From NCBI RefSeq assembly GCF_902706195.1, contig NZ_CACSJO010000004.1:124001-188000 (forward strand): 64,000 nucleotides of DNA. The letters run 5' to 3'. The position numbers and the translations under genes were made by a program. Under the pieces are notes generated by a model, which was given only the letters and a program-made list of their open reading frames with translations, was not told the DNA's origin and searched no databases. Each line of letters starts with the position of its first letter. Positions within the stretch are counted from its first letter, which is position 1. The stretch is from Novosphingobium sp. 18050 (GTDB taxonomy: Bacteria > Pseudomonadota > Alphaproteobacteria > Sphingomonadales > Sphingomonadaceae). Below are positions 33,319 to 41,471 of this stretch, in pieces.

Positions 33319-34313
33319 GCCGGAATCTCCTCGGCAAAGACGTCGCGGCGCAGTTCGTCCACCGACGCGTATCCACTCTCGAAAGCGAAATCGATGGCGT
33401 CCTGAACTTCGGCCTCGATGCTCGTCTTCATCTCCTCCAGCTGCGCCTCGGTGGCGACGCCGGTATCGATCAGAAGCTGGCGGAACAGGACCAGCGGGTC
33501 CTTGGCCAGCGCTTCGGCCTTCTCTTCCTTGGTCATGTAGGCGTCGTTGTCGCCGAAGACGTGGCCCATGAAGCGGAAGGTTTTGCACTCCAGCAAGGTT
33601 GGGCCTTCGCCCGCGCGCGCGCGCTCGATGGCGGCGTGGGCATGGGCGTACATGTCGAACGGATCGTTGCCGTCGACGGTGTAACCCGGCATTCCGTAGC
33701 CGATCGCGCGCTTGGAGATGAAGTCCACCGAAGTGGCGTTCTCATAGCGGGTATGCTCCGCAAAACCGTTGTTCGAGCACACGAAGATCACCGGCAGCTT
33801 CCACACCGAGGCAAGGTTGAGCGCCTCGTGGAAGGCGCCGATGTTGCTGGCACCGTCGCCGAAATAGGCCACCGTCACGCGCTTCGACCCGTCGAGCAGC
33901 GAGGCCCAGGCGAAGCCATTGGCGATCGGCATCGAGGAACCGACGATGCCCGTCGTCACCATCACGCCCGTTTCGGGGTGAGTAAGGTGCATCGGGCCGC
34001 CCTTGCCCTTGCAGGTGCCGTCGACGCGGCCGCAGATCTCGGCCCAGAGCGGGCGCAGCGGCATGCCCTTGGCAACCATGTCGTGGATGCCGCGATAGAT
34101 CGTGCAGATCACGTCATCGTCGGTCATCAGGTTCGACAGGGTGGACGGGATCACCTCCTGCCCGCGCGCGGAATAGTAGGGCGCGGTGATGCGGCCGCGG
34201 CGGATCTGCGTACGGGTGAATTCGTCGTTCCGCTCGATACGCACCATGCGGCGGTAGATGTCGAGCTGCGTGGCGGCATCGGGCGATGCCCTGTTTTCTG
34301 GCGTCTGGCTCAT
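33315..34313 (-). CDS. 2-oxoacid dehydrogenase E1 component, alpha subunit
   Basis: 332 aa. Thiamine diphosphate motif GDGASNIGAFHEALNLASVW ... SNNGFAE matches the GDG-x(n)-NN signature. Flanking it are GGPMHLTHPETGVMVTTGIVGSSMP and, at the C side, FRFMGHVFGDNDAYMTKEE, as in acetoin-dehydrogenase-type AcoA and TPP-dependent E1 alpha. The N-terminal IRRGRITAPYYSARGQE is typical of that class. Translationally coupled to the beta subunit downstream. The substrate cannot be told from sequence; acetoin or a branched-chain or aryl 2-oxoacid are options. Confidence 0.9.
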   Translation of the reverse strand: MSQTPENRASPDAATQLDIYRRMVRIERNDEFTRTQIRRGRITAPYYSARGQEVIPSTLSNLMTDDDVICTIYRGIHDMVAKGMPLRPLWAEICGRVDGTCKGKGGPMHLTHPETGVMVTTGIVGSSMPIANGFAWASLLDGSKRVTVAYFGDGASNIGAFHEALNLASVWKLPVIFVCSNNGFAEHTRYENATSVDFISKRAIGYGMPGYTVDGNDPFDMYAHAHAAIERARAGEGPTLLECKTFRFMGHVFGDNDAYMTKEEKAEALAKDPLVLFRQLLIDTGVATEAQLEEMKTSIEAEVQDAIDFAFESGYASVDELRRDVFAEEIPA

Positions 34314-34455
34314 GAGTCCTCTCTCGAACAGCTTGGGCTGCTGAACACGCTGAACATTGGTTCAGTCCCGCCCCCCGATGCAAGAGCGGGTGGACCGCCC
34401 CGGCGTTATCGTTCCTGCATTACCGGAGCCTTGGGCAAAGCCGCAGGCGGTCACG

Positions 34456-34484
34456 CAAAAAGGCCCCCGCAAAAGCAAGGGCCT
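34456..34484 (-). terminator. Terminator downstream of the dimeric-barrel gene
   Basis: On the minus strand AGGCCC (34484-34479) and GGGCCT (34466-34461) form a 6-bp stem around a 12-nt loop and are followed by TTTTT (34461-34457). It closes the 34508 gene before the E1 genes begin. Confidence 0.7.
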
Positions 34485-34507
34485 CGCGCTATTCGGAAAT
34501 CCCTGCG

Positions 34508-34843
34508 TCAGCCCTGCGGCACGACCCGCTCGCCATGTTCGGTGAACAGCGCGGTGTAGCAGGTGCCGAAGTCCTGCGCGTCGCTCTGGGTCAGTTCGCC
34601 GCTTTTCGACGCGGCGCCCATCGCCCCCAGGAACGCCATCGGATCGTCTGCTTCGATGTCGTAGATCGCGAGGAATTCGTTCTCGTCGCTGCCCATCAGT
34701 CTGGCGGCAAGTTTGTAACGCTGGGCGCCCGCCATGCCGAACTTGTTCACCAGTTCGGGCAGGTGCTTGGTGTTGTACCACTCGTGATATTCCGCCTCGC
34801 GGCCGGGCTGGGGGCGGGTGAGCGCGACGAGTTTCATCTTCAT
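34508..34843 (-). CDS. EthD-like dimeric alpha/beta-barrel protein
   Basis: 111 aa. The stretch LTRPQPGREAEYHEWYNTKHLPELVN followed by GAQRYKLAARL, then EFLAIYDIEADDPMAFLGAM, is the pattern of small ferredoxin-fold dimers (EthD and related proteins), in which H-x-P near the N terminus faces the inter-subunit pocket. AGGAGAG stands 7 bp before ATG 34843; the ATG at 34849 is too close to it, so the second is chosen. It is separated from the E1 alpha gene by a terminator, so it is a unit of its own. Function unknown; relatives act as small isomerases or accessory factors. Confidence 0.75.
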   Translation of the reverse strand: MKMKLVALTRPQPGREAEYHEWYNTKHLPELVNKFGMAGAQRYKLAARLMGSDENEFLAIYDIEADDPMAFLGAMGAASKSGELTQSDAQDFGTCYTALFTEHGERVVPQG

Positions 34844-34944
34844 GTGCATCTCTCCTGATTGTTTTCACCGCCCAGCATTCGCCAGCCGTCTGGTCGATGC
34901 AAGTGCCCGCTATCTAACCGCCACAAGCATCGCCTCACCGGACC

Positions 34945-35994
34945 TTACTGCAGCAGGCTGCTACCGATCTCCGGGAAAGGCTCGGCCGCCGGGATCAGGA
35001 TGCTCGGCGCGATATCGGCGCCGACAGGCTCCACGGCGCATTCTCCGCGATATTCGCGCGGGTTGGCGCCGAACACCCGCTTGAACATGCGGCTGAAATG
35101 CGCCGGGCTCTTGAACCCGACCCCATAGGCGATCTCGCTAATCGAGATGTCGCGAGGGTCGGAACTGGAGAGCCAGGCCTTGGCCTTGGCCAGTCGCTGC
35201 TCCCACACCAGTTCGGAAAACGAGGTTTCCCGAAGGCGCAGCAGGAACGAGAGATAGCGCGGGGATATGCCGCAACCCCTGGCGACCATCGCGGTCGAAA
35301 GCTGCGGGTCGGACAGATGCACTTCAATAAAGCGCAGCACTTCGTCCAGCCGCCGGTCGGCGATCGACTGGCGTACGGGCTGCATGTCCTCGCTGGCACG
35401 CACCGCATTGCCGATGAGGCCCATCGCCGTATCGACCAGCAACCGCGCCGATTCTTCGCATAGCCCGCCATCGTCCTCGAATACCTCTGTCAGCATTGTC
35501 TGGGCGATGGCCAGTTCGGCGCGTTCCATGGCCATGAACAGACCCGTGCTGAAATCCTGGTGAACATAGGCGCGCAGGATGTGGGTGGGCACGGTGACGT
35601 GCAACACCTCGTTCTGGCCCTGGCCATCGGTGCGGCATTCCATGAAGAACGGCGACATCGAGCGGGTGATGATGAAGTCACCGGGCCGCGCCAGCTTGTT
35701 GCCGCACTGGTTGGAGAAAGCCAGTTCACCCTGCCTGACGAACCACAGGATCGAAAGATCGGTCGCATCCTCGCGGATGTGCTGGCGCGAACGGCGGAAA
35801 AAGAGGTTCGCGGCCGACCGCTGACGAATGATCGAGATCGGCCCCACCGTCTTGCGCTCCGCGCGCACCTCGATGGTCGAACCGTCCTCGATCCAGAAGT
35901 CGCCGCGATAGTATTCCTGATCGCGGACACCGCGGAATTTCTGCTGACATTCGCGGTAGTTGCGCTTGTCGAACGAGAACAAAGTCTCAGCCAT
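34945..35994 (-). CDS. AraC family transcriptional regulator
   Basis: 349 aa. The C-terminal 100 residues hold two helix-turn-helices: LSTAMVARGCGISPRYLSFLLRLRETSFSELVWEQRLAKAKAWL and ISISEIAYGVGFKSPAHFSRMFKRVFGANPREYR, the second being the AraC signature. The N-terminal 200 residues form a cupin-like sensor (IEVRAERKTVGPISIIRQRS ... GELAFSNQCGNKLARPGDFIITRS) as in AraC-binding-2 proteins. ATG 35994 is preceded by GGGAGATAACC. About 20 residues follow the normal AraC end. It faces the enoyl-CoA hydratase gene at 36178 and is a good candidate regulator of it. Confidence 0.88.
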   Translation of the reverse strand: MAETLFSFDKRNYRECQQKFRGVRDQEYYRGDFWIEDGSTIEVRAERKTVGPISIIRQRSAANLFFRRSRQHIREDATDLSILWFVRQGELAFSNQCGNKLARPGDFIITRSMSPFFMECRTDGQGQNEVLHVTVPTHILRAYVHQDFSTGLFMAMERAELAIAQTMLTEVFEDDGGLCEESARLLVDTAMGLIGNAVRASEDMQPVRQSIADRRLDEVLRFIEVHLSDPQLSTAMVARGCGISPRYLSFLLRLRETSFSELVWEQRLAKAKAWLSSSDPRDISISEIAYGVGFKSPAHFSRMFKRVFGANPREYRGECAVEPVGADIAPSILIPAAEPFPEIGSSLLQ

Positions 35995-36124
35995 GGTTAT
36001 CTCCCAATGGTAAGAAGCATGGCGCACGGAGCGTCTTGCGCATTCCCACCCATTACTGCCGCCGTTTCTTGCCGGTCGGTTCTGTCTACACTTGCTATCA
36101 TGCGCTTGCGAGGATGCTCTACTT

Positions 36125-36153
36125 TGCGCGCAATTCGATCCGCATTGCGCGCA
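36125..36153. promoter_or_regulatory. 10-bp perfect inverted repeat between AraC and hydratase genes
   Basis: TGCGCGCAAT (36125-36134) and ATTGCGCGCA (36144-36153) with a 9-nt spacer. It lies 25 bp after the hydratase stop and about 130 bp before the AraC start. Either a terminator without T-run or an operator. Confidence 0.5.
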
Positions 36154-36177
36154 TTGTAGATATCATCGCGTCGGCGC

Positions 36178-37149
36178 TTACCCTTCCCGGCCCTTCTTCG
36201 AGAGGCGCCATTCGGGCGGGTAGTTGAGGTCGTGGTTCTTCACTACTTTGCCGATACCCTGCTTGAAGGTATCGCCCTTGCCCAGATTGACGTCCTCGGC
36301 ACCGTCGTCCTTCATCAGCGGCAACATGCCTTCCAGCCAGCCTGTGAGCAGACTGCCCATGTATTCGCCCCGATACTGCTTGTACGCCTCAATGAAGGTC
36401 TTCTGCGCCACGACCACGTCGGTCGGACGGGTAATCGAGCAGGCGTGGGCGTACTTGGCGGTCTCGGCCTCCAGCTTGTCGCGAGGGACAACCGAGTTCA
36501 CGAAGTTGCAGTGGTGCATCTCGTCGGCGGTGAAGGGACGACCGGTGAACAGCATCTCGGAGAAACGGCGCAGGCCCACCATCTCCAGCCACTGCCACAT
36601 GCGCGGCCCCCAACCGGCATAGCGGAACGAGGGGTGGCCGAACAAGGCATCATCCGACGAGACGATGATGTCGGCATCGGCGCACTGGTAGAAATGCCAG
36701 CCATAGCAATAGCCCTTGGCCTCGACGATCGAGATCTTCTTGAACTCCTGGAGCGGGCGGTTGCCCGAACGCGCCTTGGCGTAATAGTCGGTGAGGCCGT
36801 GGAGGTAGCGGAACGAGCCCGGCGGCGGGTACTTCACGTCAGGGTCCTCGATCTCCATGTCGACCAGGAAACCGTCGCCCGGTCCCGGATTGAGATAGAG
36901 GTCGCCATGCTCGTCTAGATCGCCGCCGCTGCCCAGGTTGTCGCCCTCGCCCCGGATGACGAGGACCTTCACGTCGTCGTCGATATTGGCCCGGAACACC
37001 AGTTCGCCAAAGCGCGCCCGCATGCCGATGGTAGCGGTGTTGTGCTTGTCCAGCCGGCTGAAGGTGATCGTGGCGATCTTGGTCGCCTTGTCCTTCTCGT
37101 AGCGGATGTGCTGGTCGCCCGCGTGCTTGTGCTCGGCAATGGTCTTCAT
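36178..37149 (-). CDS. Enoyl-CoA hydratase/isomerase (crotonase) family protein
   Basis: 323 aa, longer than the usual 260. IATITFSRLDKHNTATIGMRARFGELVFRA, then oxyanion-hole parts LVIRGEGDNLGSGGDLDEHGD and SIVEAKGYCYGWHFYQCADADIIVSSDDALFGHPSFRYAGWGPRMWQW, and RPFTADEMHHCNFVNSVVPRDKL. The G-Y-C-Y-G-W-H-F-Y-Q-C segment replaces the common G-x-x-x-G-G-G and is odd; the crotonase second catalytic loop appears altered, so activity may be that of a hydrolase or lyase. An insert after GDLDEHGD (LYLNPGPGDGFL) is also unusual. ATG 37149 follows GGGGAGAG. Divergent from the AraC gene at 37300. Confidence 0.83.
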   Translation of the reverse strand: MKTIAEHKHAGDQHIRYEKDKATKIATITFSRLDKHNTATIGMRARFGELVFRANIDDDVKVLVIRGEGDNLGSGGDLDEHGDLYLNPGPGDGFLVDMEIEDPDVKYPPPGSFRYLHGLTDYYAKARSGNRPLQEFKKISIVEAKGYCYGWHFYQCADADIIVSSDDALFGHPSFRYAGWGPRMWQWLEMVGLRRFSEMLFTGRPFTADEMHHCNFVNSVVPRDKLEAETAKYAHACSITRPTDVVVAQKTFIEAYKQYRGEYMGSLLTGWLEGMLPLMKDDGAEDVNLGKGDTFKQGIGKVVKNHDLNYPPEWRLSKKGREG

Positions 37150-37299
37150 GGCTTGTTCTCTCCCCGGGCCCTTGGCCACTTTGTACTTTCCCGGGTGCTG
37201 CCACAGGCAATCCGAAGGGTATTGGCAATTCACGCAGGCATCTCGATACTGCACGCCGAACGGCAGAGGTGAACACGCCCGTGCCGGGGAGGACATGCC

Positions 37300-38349
37300 A
37301 TGGGCCAGGACAGCTTCTTCAGCCTCGATGGGCCGCTCGACGTGACGCCGGGCGGTGGACAAGTGCGAGCCGCCAACTTCGCGGGACTGGTCGGCCTCGC
37401 CCGCAGCCATGGGCGCGACGCGCGCGGCATCGTTGAGCGCCACGGCATGGAAGCCCGGGTGTTGATAGACCCCGAAAGCCTGATCGCCCCGCAGCAGGTC
37501 GCGGACACACTGGAATATTGCAGCGCGCTGTTCGACGACCCCCTGTTCGGCCTGCACATGGCCACCATGCAGGACCCGGAGGTGTTCGGCTGCGTGACCG
37601 CGCTATGCCGCTCGGCGCCCACAGTACGCGCGGGCATCCGCTGCCTGATCGACTTCCTCCCCGTCGTGCACGCGCCCGACTGCGAAGTAGTTCTGATCGA
37701 GGGCCGCGAGACTGCCGAGCTGACCTGGCTGGTCAACACGGACATCGGCGTCAACGATCAGGCCAACTACCAGGCGGCGATGCTCAACGTGAAGCTGCTG
37801 CTGGCAATCGGTGGCCCTGCCTTCAAGCCAAGCTGGGTAAGCCTTTCCGCCGACCCGCGCGGCAGCGACCTGCCCGAAATCGAAAAGACGCTGGGCTGCC
37901 GGGTGCTGGGCCGCTCCACCCGCAACTCCATCGGCTTCCCCGTCCGTGCGCTGGAGCAGCCCGTGCCGAGCGCCAATCGCCTGCTCTACCGGCTGCTCGG
38001 CTCCTATCTGCAGCGGGTGAAATCGGAACACAGCCAGTCGATCATCGACAAGGTCGACAGCTATATCCGCGGCGCGCTGGCGACCGGCTCCTGCTCGATC
38101 GAGCGCTGCGCAGAAAAAACCGGCATGTCGGTACGCACCCTGCAATCGCGGCTGGCGGCAGAAAGCGCAAAGTTCTCCGAACTGGTCGAGAAGCAGCGCG
38201 AAACACTGGCGAAAGCCCATCTCGCCGATCGCCGTCTGTCACTGGACGAAATCGCGGATCGGCTGGGTTACGGCGAGCAGACCAGCTTCGGCCGCGCCTT
38301 CAAACGCTGGACCGGGATAACCCCGCAGCAGTTCCGGGCGGGGTGCTGA
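37300..38349 (+). CDS. AraC family transcriptional regulator (Arabinose_bd type)
   Basis: 349 aa. The N-terminal 190 residues (ANFAGLVGLARSHGRDARGIVERHGMEARVL ... SPTVRAGIRCLIDFLPVVHA) are of the OruR/ArgR-type sensor class, and the C terminus has the double HTH: CSIERCAEKTGMSVRTLQSRLAAESAKFSELVEKQRETLAKAHL and LSLDEIADRLGYGEQTSFGRAFKRWTGITPQQFR. The gene stands 150 bp from the divergent hydratase gene and just 7 bp from the convergent quinone oxidoreductase stop. GGCAAT occurs twice (37206 and 37224) 18 bp apart in the shared promoter, the arrangement of AraC half-sites. Confidence 0.88.
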   Translation: MGQDSFFSLDGPLDVTPGGGQVRAANFAGLVGLARSHGRDARGIVERHGMEARVLIDPESLIAPQQVADTLEYCSALFDDPLFGLHMATMQDPEVFGCVTALCRSAPTVRAGIRCLIDFLPVVHAPDCEVVLIEGRETAELTWLVNTDIGVNDQANYQAAMLNVKLLLAIGGPAFKPSWVSLSADPRGSDLPEIEKTLGCRVLGRSTRNSIGFPVRALEQPVPSANRLLYRLLGSYLQRVKSEHSQSIIDKVDSYIRGALATGSCSIERCAEKTGMSVRTLQSRLAAESAKFSELVEKQRETLAKAHLADRRLSLDEIADRLGYGEQTSFGRAFKRWTGITPQQFRAGC

Positions 38350-38356
38350 ACTCGCC

Positions 38357-39334
38357 TCACTCCATCGTCAACACCACCCTGCCCGCAGCCTTGCCTGAAA
38401 ACGCCGCATTCATGGCCGCTGCGTAGTCCTTGATACCGAAACGCTCGGCGATGGCCGGGGAGAATATGCCCTCGCCCGCAAGTTCCATGACTTTGCGGCG
38501 CATCGCCTCGGCCTCGGCCGGGCGCTTGAGGGCGTGGTCACGCATCTGCACGCCGATCAGGCTCGCACTCTTGAGCAGCGGCAGGTTGGTCCTGAGCGCG
38601 GCGATCCCGGCGGGAAAACCGATCACCAGATGCCGCCCGTCGTAACCAAGGGTGCGAAATGCGAGTTCCGTTGCATCGCCGCCGACGGGATCGAAAACCA
38701 CGTCCACCGGCAGTCCTCCATTCGCCGCCGTGACCTGCTCGCGCCAGTCTTCGGCTCCGGTGGTAACCACTGCATCGGCGCCGCCCGATAGTGCGGCCGC
38801 CTGCTTGTCCGGAGTGGATGCCGAGGCGATCACCCTCAGCCCCAGATGCTTGCCCACCTGGATCGCCGCAAAGCCAGTGCCCCCGGCTGCGCCCAGCACC
38901 AGCAGCGTCTCACCGGGCCGGGCACGGGCACGATCAGCGAGCGCGTAGTACGCGGTCTGGTAATTCACCGCGAAAACCGAGGCGGATTCGAAGCTCATCG
39001 CCTCGGGTATCCGGGCCATGTTGGCAGCGCGAAAGACATTGGCCTGCGCGAAGATGCCGCCCAGCCCGCCGCAGAACACCCGGTCGCCTTCGGAAAGGTG
39101 AGTGACGCCCGCTCCCACCGCCTCGACCACGCCCGCCGCCTCGCTGCCGGGAATGAACGGCAAGGGGGGCTTGAACTGGTACTGGCCCATCGCGGTAAGC
39201 ACATCGACATAGGATACGCCCGCAGCCCTTATGGCCACGCGTACCTGCCCCTCGCCAGGCGCACCGGGATCGAAAGGTTCGAGAACGTAACTATCAGGCG
39301 GGCCGAATTCGTGGCCGATGACGGCTAGGATCAT
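38357..39334 (-). CDS. NADPH:quinone oxidoreductase (zeta-crystallin type)
   Basis: 325 aa medium-chain dehydrogenase/reductase without zinc ligands. GVSYVDVLTAMGQYQFKPPLPFIPGSEAAGVV is the family signature; Rossmann motif LVLGAAGGTGFAAIQVGKHLG; then DAVVTTGAEDWREQV and GRVVLTME at the end. It reduces quinones or enones with NADPH. Last gene of the MarR-APH-ACAD-SDR run, 35 bp downstream of the SDR, so probably co-transcribed and possibly the enoyl reductase of that route. Convergent with the AraC gene at 7 bp. Confidence 0.88.
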   Translation of the reverse strand: MILAVIGHEFGPPDSYVLEPFDPGAPGEGQVRVAIRAAGVSYVDVLTAMGQYQFKPPLPFIPGSEAAGVVEAVGAGVTHLSEGDRVFCGGLGGIFAQANVFRAANMARIPEAMSFESASVFAVNYQTAYYALADRARARPGETLLVLGAAGGTGFAAIQVGKHLGLRVIASASTPDKQAAALSGGADAVVTTGAEDWREQVTAANGGLPVDVVFDPVGGDATELAFRTLGYDGRHLVIGFPAGIAALRTNLPLLKSASLIGVQMRDHALKRPAEAEAMRRKVMELAGEGIFSPAIAERFGIKDYAAAMNAAFSGKAAGRVVLTME

Positions 39335-39369
39335 TCAGATTCTCCTATTCCTCCCCCAGCGGGAGAGGA

Positions 39370-40134
39370 TTAATGCTGACCGCCATCACACCGCACGATC
39401 GAGCCGGTCACGTTGGCCGAAGCCGAACTCGCCAGAAACAGCGCGGCGGTGACGATCTCTTCCGGGTTCGCGGCATGCCCGCGCGGGATCGAAATCGGGC
39501 CTTGCCCCTTGTCCGGCCAGGCCTCGACGATATCGGTGCGGAAAGCCCCCGGCGACAGCGTGTTCACCCGCACATGCGGCGCATATTCCCACGCCAGCGA
39601 ACGGCTCATCGCATTCACCGCCGCCTTGGACGACCCATACGTCACCACTTGCGGCAGCGGCATCGTCGAACCCGAGGAGCTGACATTGATGATGCATCCC
39701 CCAGGCCCTCCCGCCGCACCGCGATCGAACATGCGCTTGCCGACCAGAGTCGAGAGTCGGAACGGCCCTTTGAAGTTCAGGTTCAGCACCGAATCGAACA
39801 GTTTCTCGCTGACCTCGTGACTGGGCATGCGCGGACTCATCCCGGCATTGTTCACAAGTATATCCACAGCCCCGAACTGCGTGTAGGCCTCCTCGACAAG
39901 GCGCTCGCACTCGTCCCAGCGGCCAACATGGGCAGCCACCGCCAGCGCCTTGCGGCCAAGCCCGCGTACTTCCTCGCAGACCGCTTCGCAGTTCTCCAAC
40001 TTTCGGCTGGCGACGATCACGTCCGCGCCCCGCTCGGCGAATGCGCGGACCATCTGGTAGCCCAGCCCCCGAGATCCGCCGGTGACCAGCGCGACCTTGC
40101 CGGTGAAATCGAACAGCGGGTCCACCTCAGACAT
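39370..40134 (-). CDS. SDR family oxidoreductase (lvaD-like position)
   Basis: 254 aa classical SDR. TGGSRGLGYQM is the cofactor loop, DILVNNAGMSPRMPSH the central motif, NVSSSGSTMPLPQVVTYGSSKAAV the Ser-Tyr-Lys site, and VRVNTLSPGAFRTDI plus ANVTGSIVRCDGGQH the C-terminal signatures. Start ATG 40134 overlaps the ACAD gene by 8 bp, showing coupling; the frame is open far upstream but inside the ACAD gene. In the levulinate pathway of Pseudomonas putida an SDR (LvaD) acts with the APH-type kinase and an ACAD-like protein; the neighbours here match that set. Confidence 0.88.
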   Translation of the reverse strand: MSEVDPLFDFTGKVALVTGGSRGLGYQMVRAFAERGADVIVASRKLENCEAVCEEVRGLGRKALAVAAHVGRWDECERLVEEAYTQFGAVDILVNNAGMSPRMPSHEVSEKLFDSVLNLNFKGPFRLSTLVGKRMFDRGAAGGPGGCIINVSSSGSTMPLPQVVTYGSSKAAVNAMSRSLAWEYAPHVRVNTLSPGAFRTDIVEAWPDKGQGPISIPRGHAANPEEIVTAALFLASSASANVTGSIVRCDGGQH

Positions 40135-41431
40135 CCCGCGCATGAGGGTAGCGTTCCAGCGCCTTAGCGGTCCGCGTCGGGATATGTTCGGTGGGAAAAA
40201 GGCCCTCCACCGGTTTGATACGCTTGAGGTAGGCGCGGGCAAGCTGTGAGCGGTGCGCGTCGGTAGGGCCATCAGCAAAGGCCAGCGCCATGTTGCCCCC
40301 GTACCATTTGGCCAACGGCATATCGAGCGAGATGCCCAGCGAACCGTGAACCTCCAGCGCCCGCCCGACGACATTGGCATAGACCGAAGCCATCGCCACC
40401 TTGCACATGCCGATATGCTTGCGCGCAGCGCCGTGCTTCAGGCGGCCGGCCTCGATCTCGTCGATCAGCCATGCGGTTTTGAGCACCAGCAGCCGGAACT
40501 GTTCTAGTTCGATGACGGAATCGGCAATCTTCGCCTGAACCAGCTGGTGATCGCCCAGCATGGCGCCCTTGGTACGGCGAGAGGCGGCACGCTCCAGCAT
40601 CATGTCGAGCGCGCGGTTGCACATGCCCACCGTGCGCATCGCATGGTGGATGCGCCCGCCGCCAAGCCGCGCCTGCGCGACCTTGAAGCCCTCACCCGGA
40701 TTGCCCAGCATGTGGTCGAGCGGCACTCGCACCTTATTGTAGCGCAAGTGGGCGTGATGGCCGTTCTCGGGATCGAAATCACCGGCGATAGCGACATTGC
40801 GCAGGATCTCGATACCCGGCGTCTCGGCCGGGACCACGAACATGCTCATCCGCTCGGTCAGCGGGGCATCGGGGTCGGTAACCGCGATGACGAGCAGAAA
40901 GCTGGCGAATTTGGCGTTCGAGGAGAACCACTTCTCGCCCTCGATCACCCATTCGTCGCCCTCACGGATAGCGCGGCAGGTGAAAACATCGGGATCGGCG
41001 CCGCCCTGCGGCTCGGTCATCGAGAAACATGAGACGATCTCGCCAGCCATCAGCGGACCGAGGTACTTCTGCTTCTGCTCAGCTGTACCGAACAGCGCGA
41101 GAATCTCGGCGTTGCCGGTATCAGGCGCGGCAGTGCCGAAGATCGTTGGCGCCCAGGTGGAGCGGCCTATGATCTCGTTCATCAGTCCCAGCTTAACCTG
41201 TCCATAGCCCGGTCCCCCAAGATGCGGACCAAGGTGGCAGGCCCATAATCCCCGCGCCTTAACCTGCTCCTGCAGCGGCTTAAGGTGGCGTTTAGCGGCC
41301 TTGTAGGCGGGATCGAACTGCGCGCCCTGTTCGGGGAACAGCAGGTCCATAGTCTCGCATTCCTCGCGCACGAAGCGCTCCATCCAGTCCAGCTTGGCCT
41401 GGAACTCCGGCTCGATTGAAAAGTCGATCAT
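40127..41431 (-). CDS. Acyl-CoA dehydrogenase (ACAD10/11, LvaC-like)
   Basis: 434 aa. WACHLGPHLGGPGYGQVKLGLMNE, FSMTEPQGGADPDVFTCRA, WVIEGEKWFSSNAKFASF, AHLRYNKVRVPLDHMLGNPGEGF and VHGSLGISLDMPLAKWYGGNM, then a C-terminal tail (RIKPVEGLFPTEHIPTRTAKAL) longer than in simple fatty-acid ACADs. The Pro-Gln-Gly-Gly of TEPQGGAD and the R-I-H-H-A-M-R block are typical of the ACAD10/11 branch. ATG 41431 follows GGGAGAG. Lies 40 bp after an APH-type kinase gene, as in human ACAD10/ACAD11, where kinase and dehydrogenase are fused. Confidence 0.86.
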   Translation of the reverse strand: MIDFSIEPEFQAKLDWMERFVREECETMDLLFPEQGAQFDPAYKAAKRHLKPLQEQVKARGLWACHLGPHLGGPGYGQVKLGLMNEIIGRSTWAPTIFGTAAPDTGNAEILALFGTAEQKQKYLGPLMAGEIVSCFSMTEPQGGADPDVFTCRAIREGDEWVIEGEKWFSSNAKFASFLLVIAVTDPDAPLTERMSMFVVPAETPGIEILRNVAIAGDFDPENGHHAHLRYNKVRVPLDHMLGNPGEGFKVAQARLGGGRIHHAMRTVGMCNRALDMMLERAASRRTKGAMLGDHQLVQAKIADSVIELEQFRLLVLKTAWLIDEIEAGRLKHGAARKHIGMCKVAMASVYANVVGRALEVHGSLGISLDMPLAKWYGGNMALAFADGPTDAHRSQLARAYLKRIKPVEGLFPTEHIPTRTAKALERYPHARDV

Positions 41432-41471
41432 GTGTTTCTCTCCCGTCCTCCTCTCCTGTTTCGGGGAGGAT

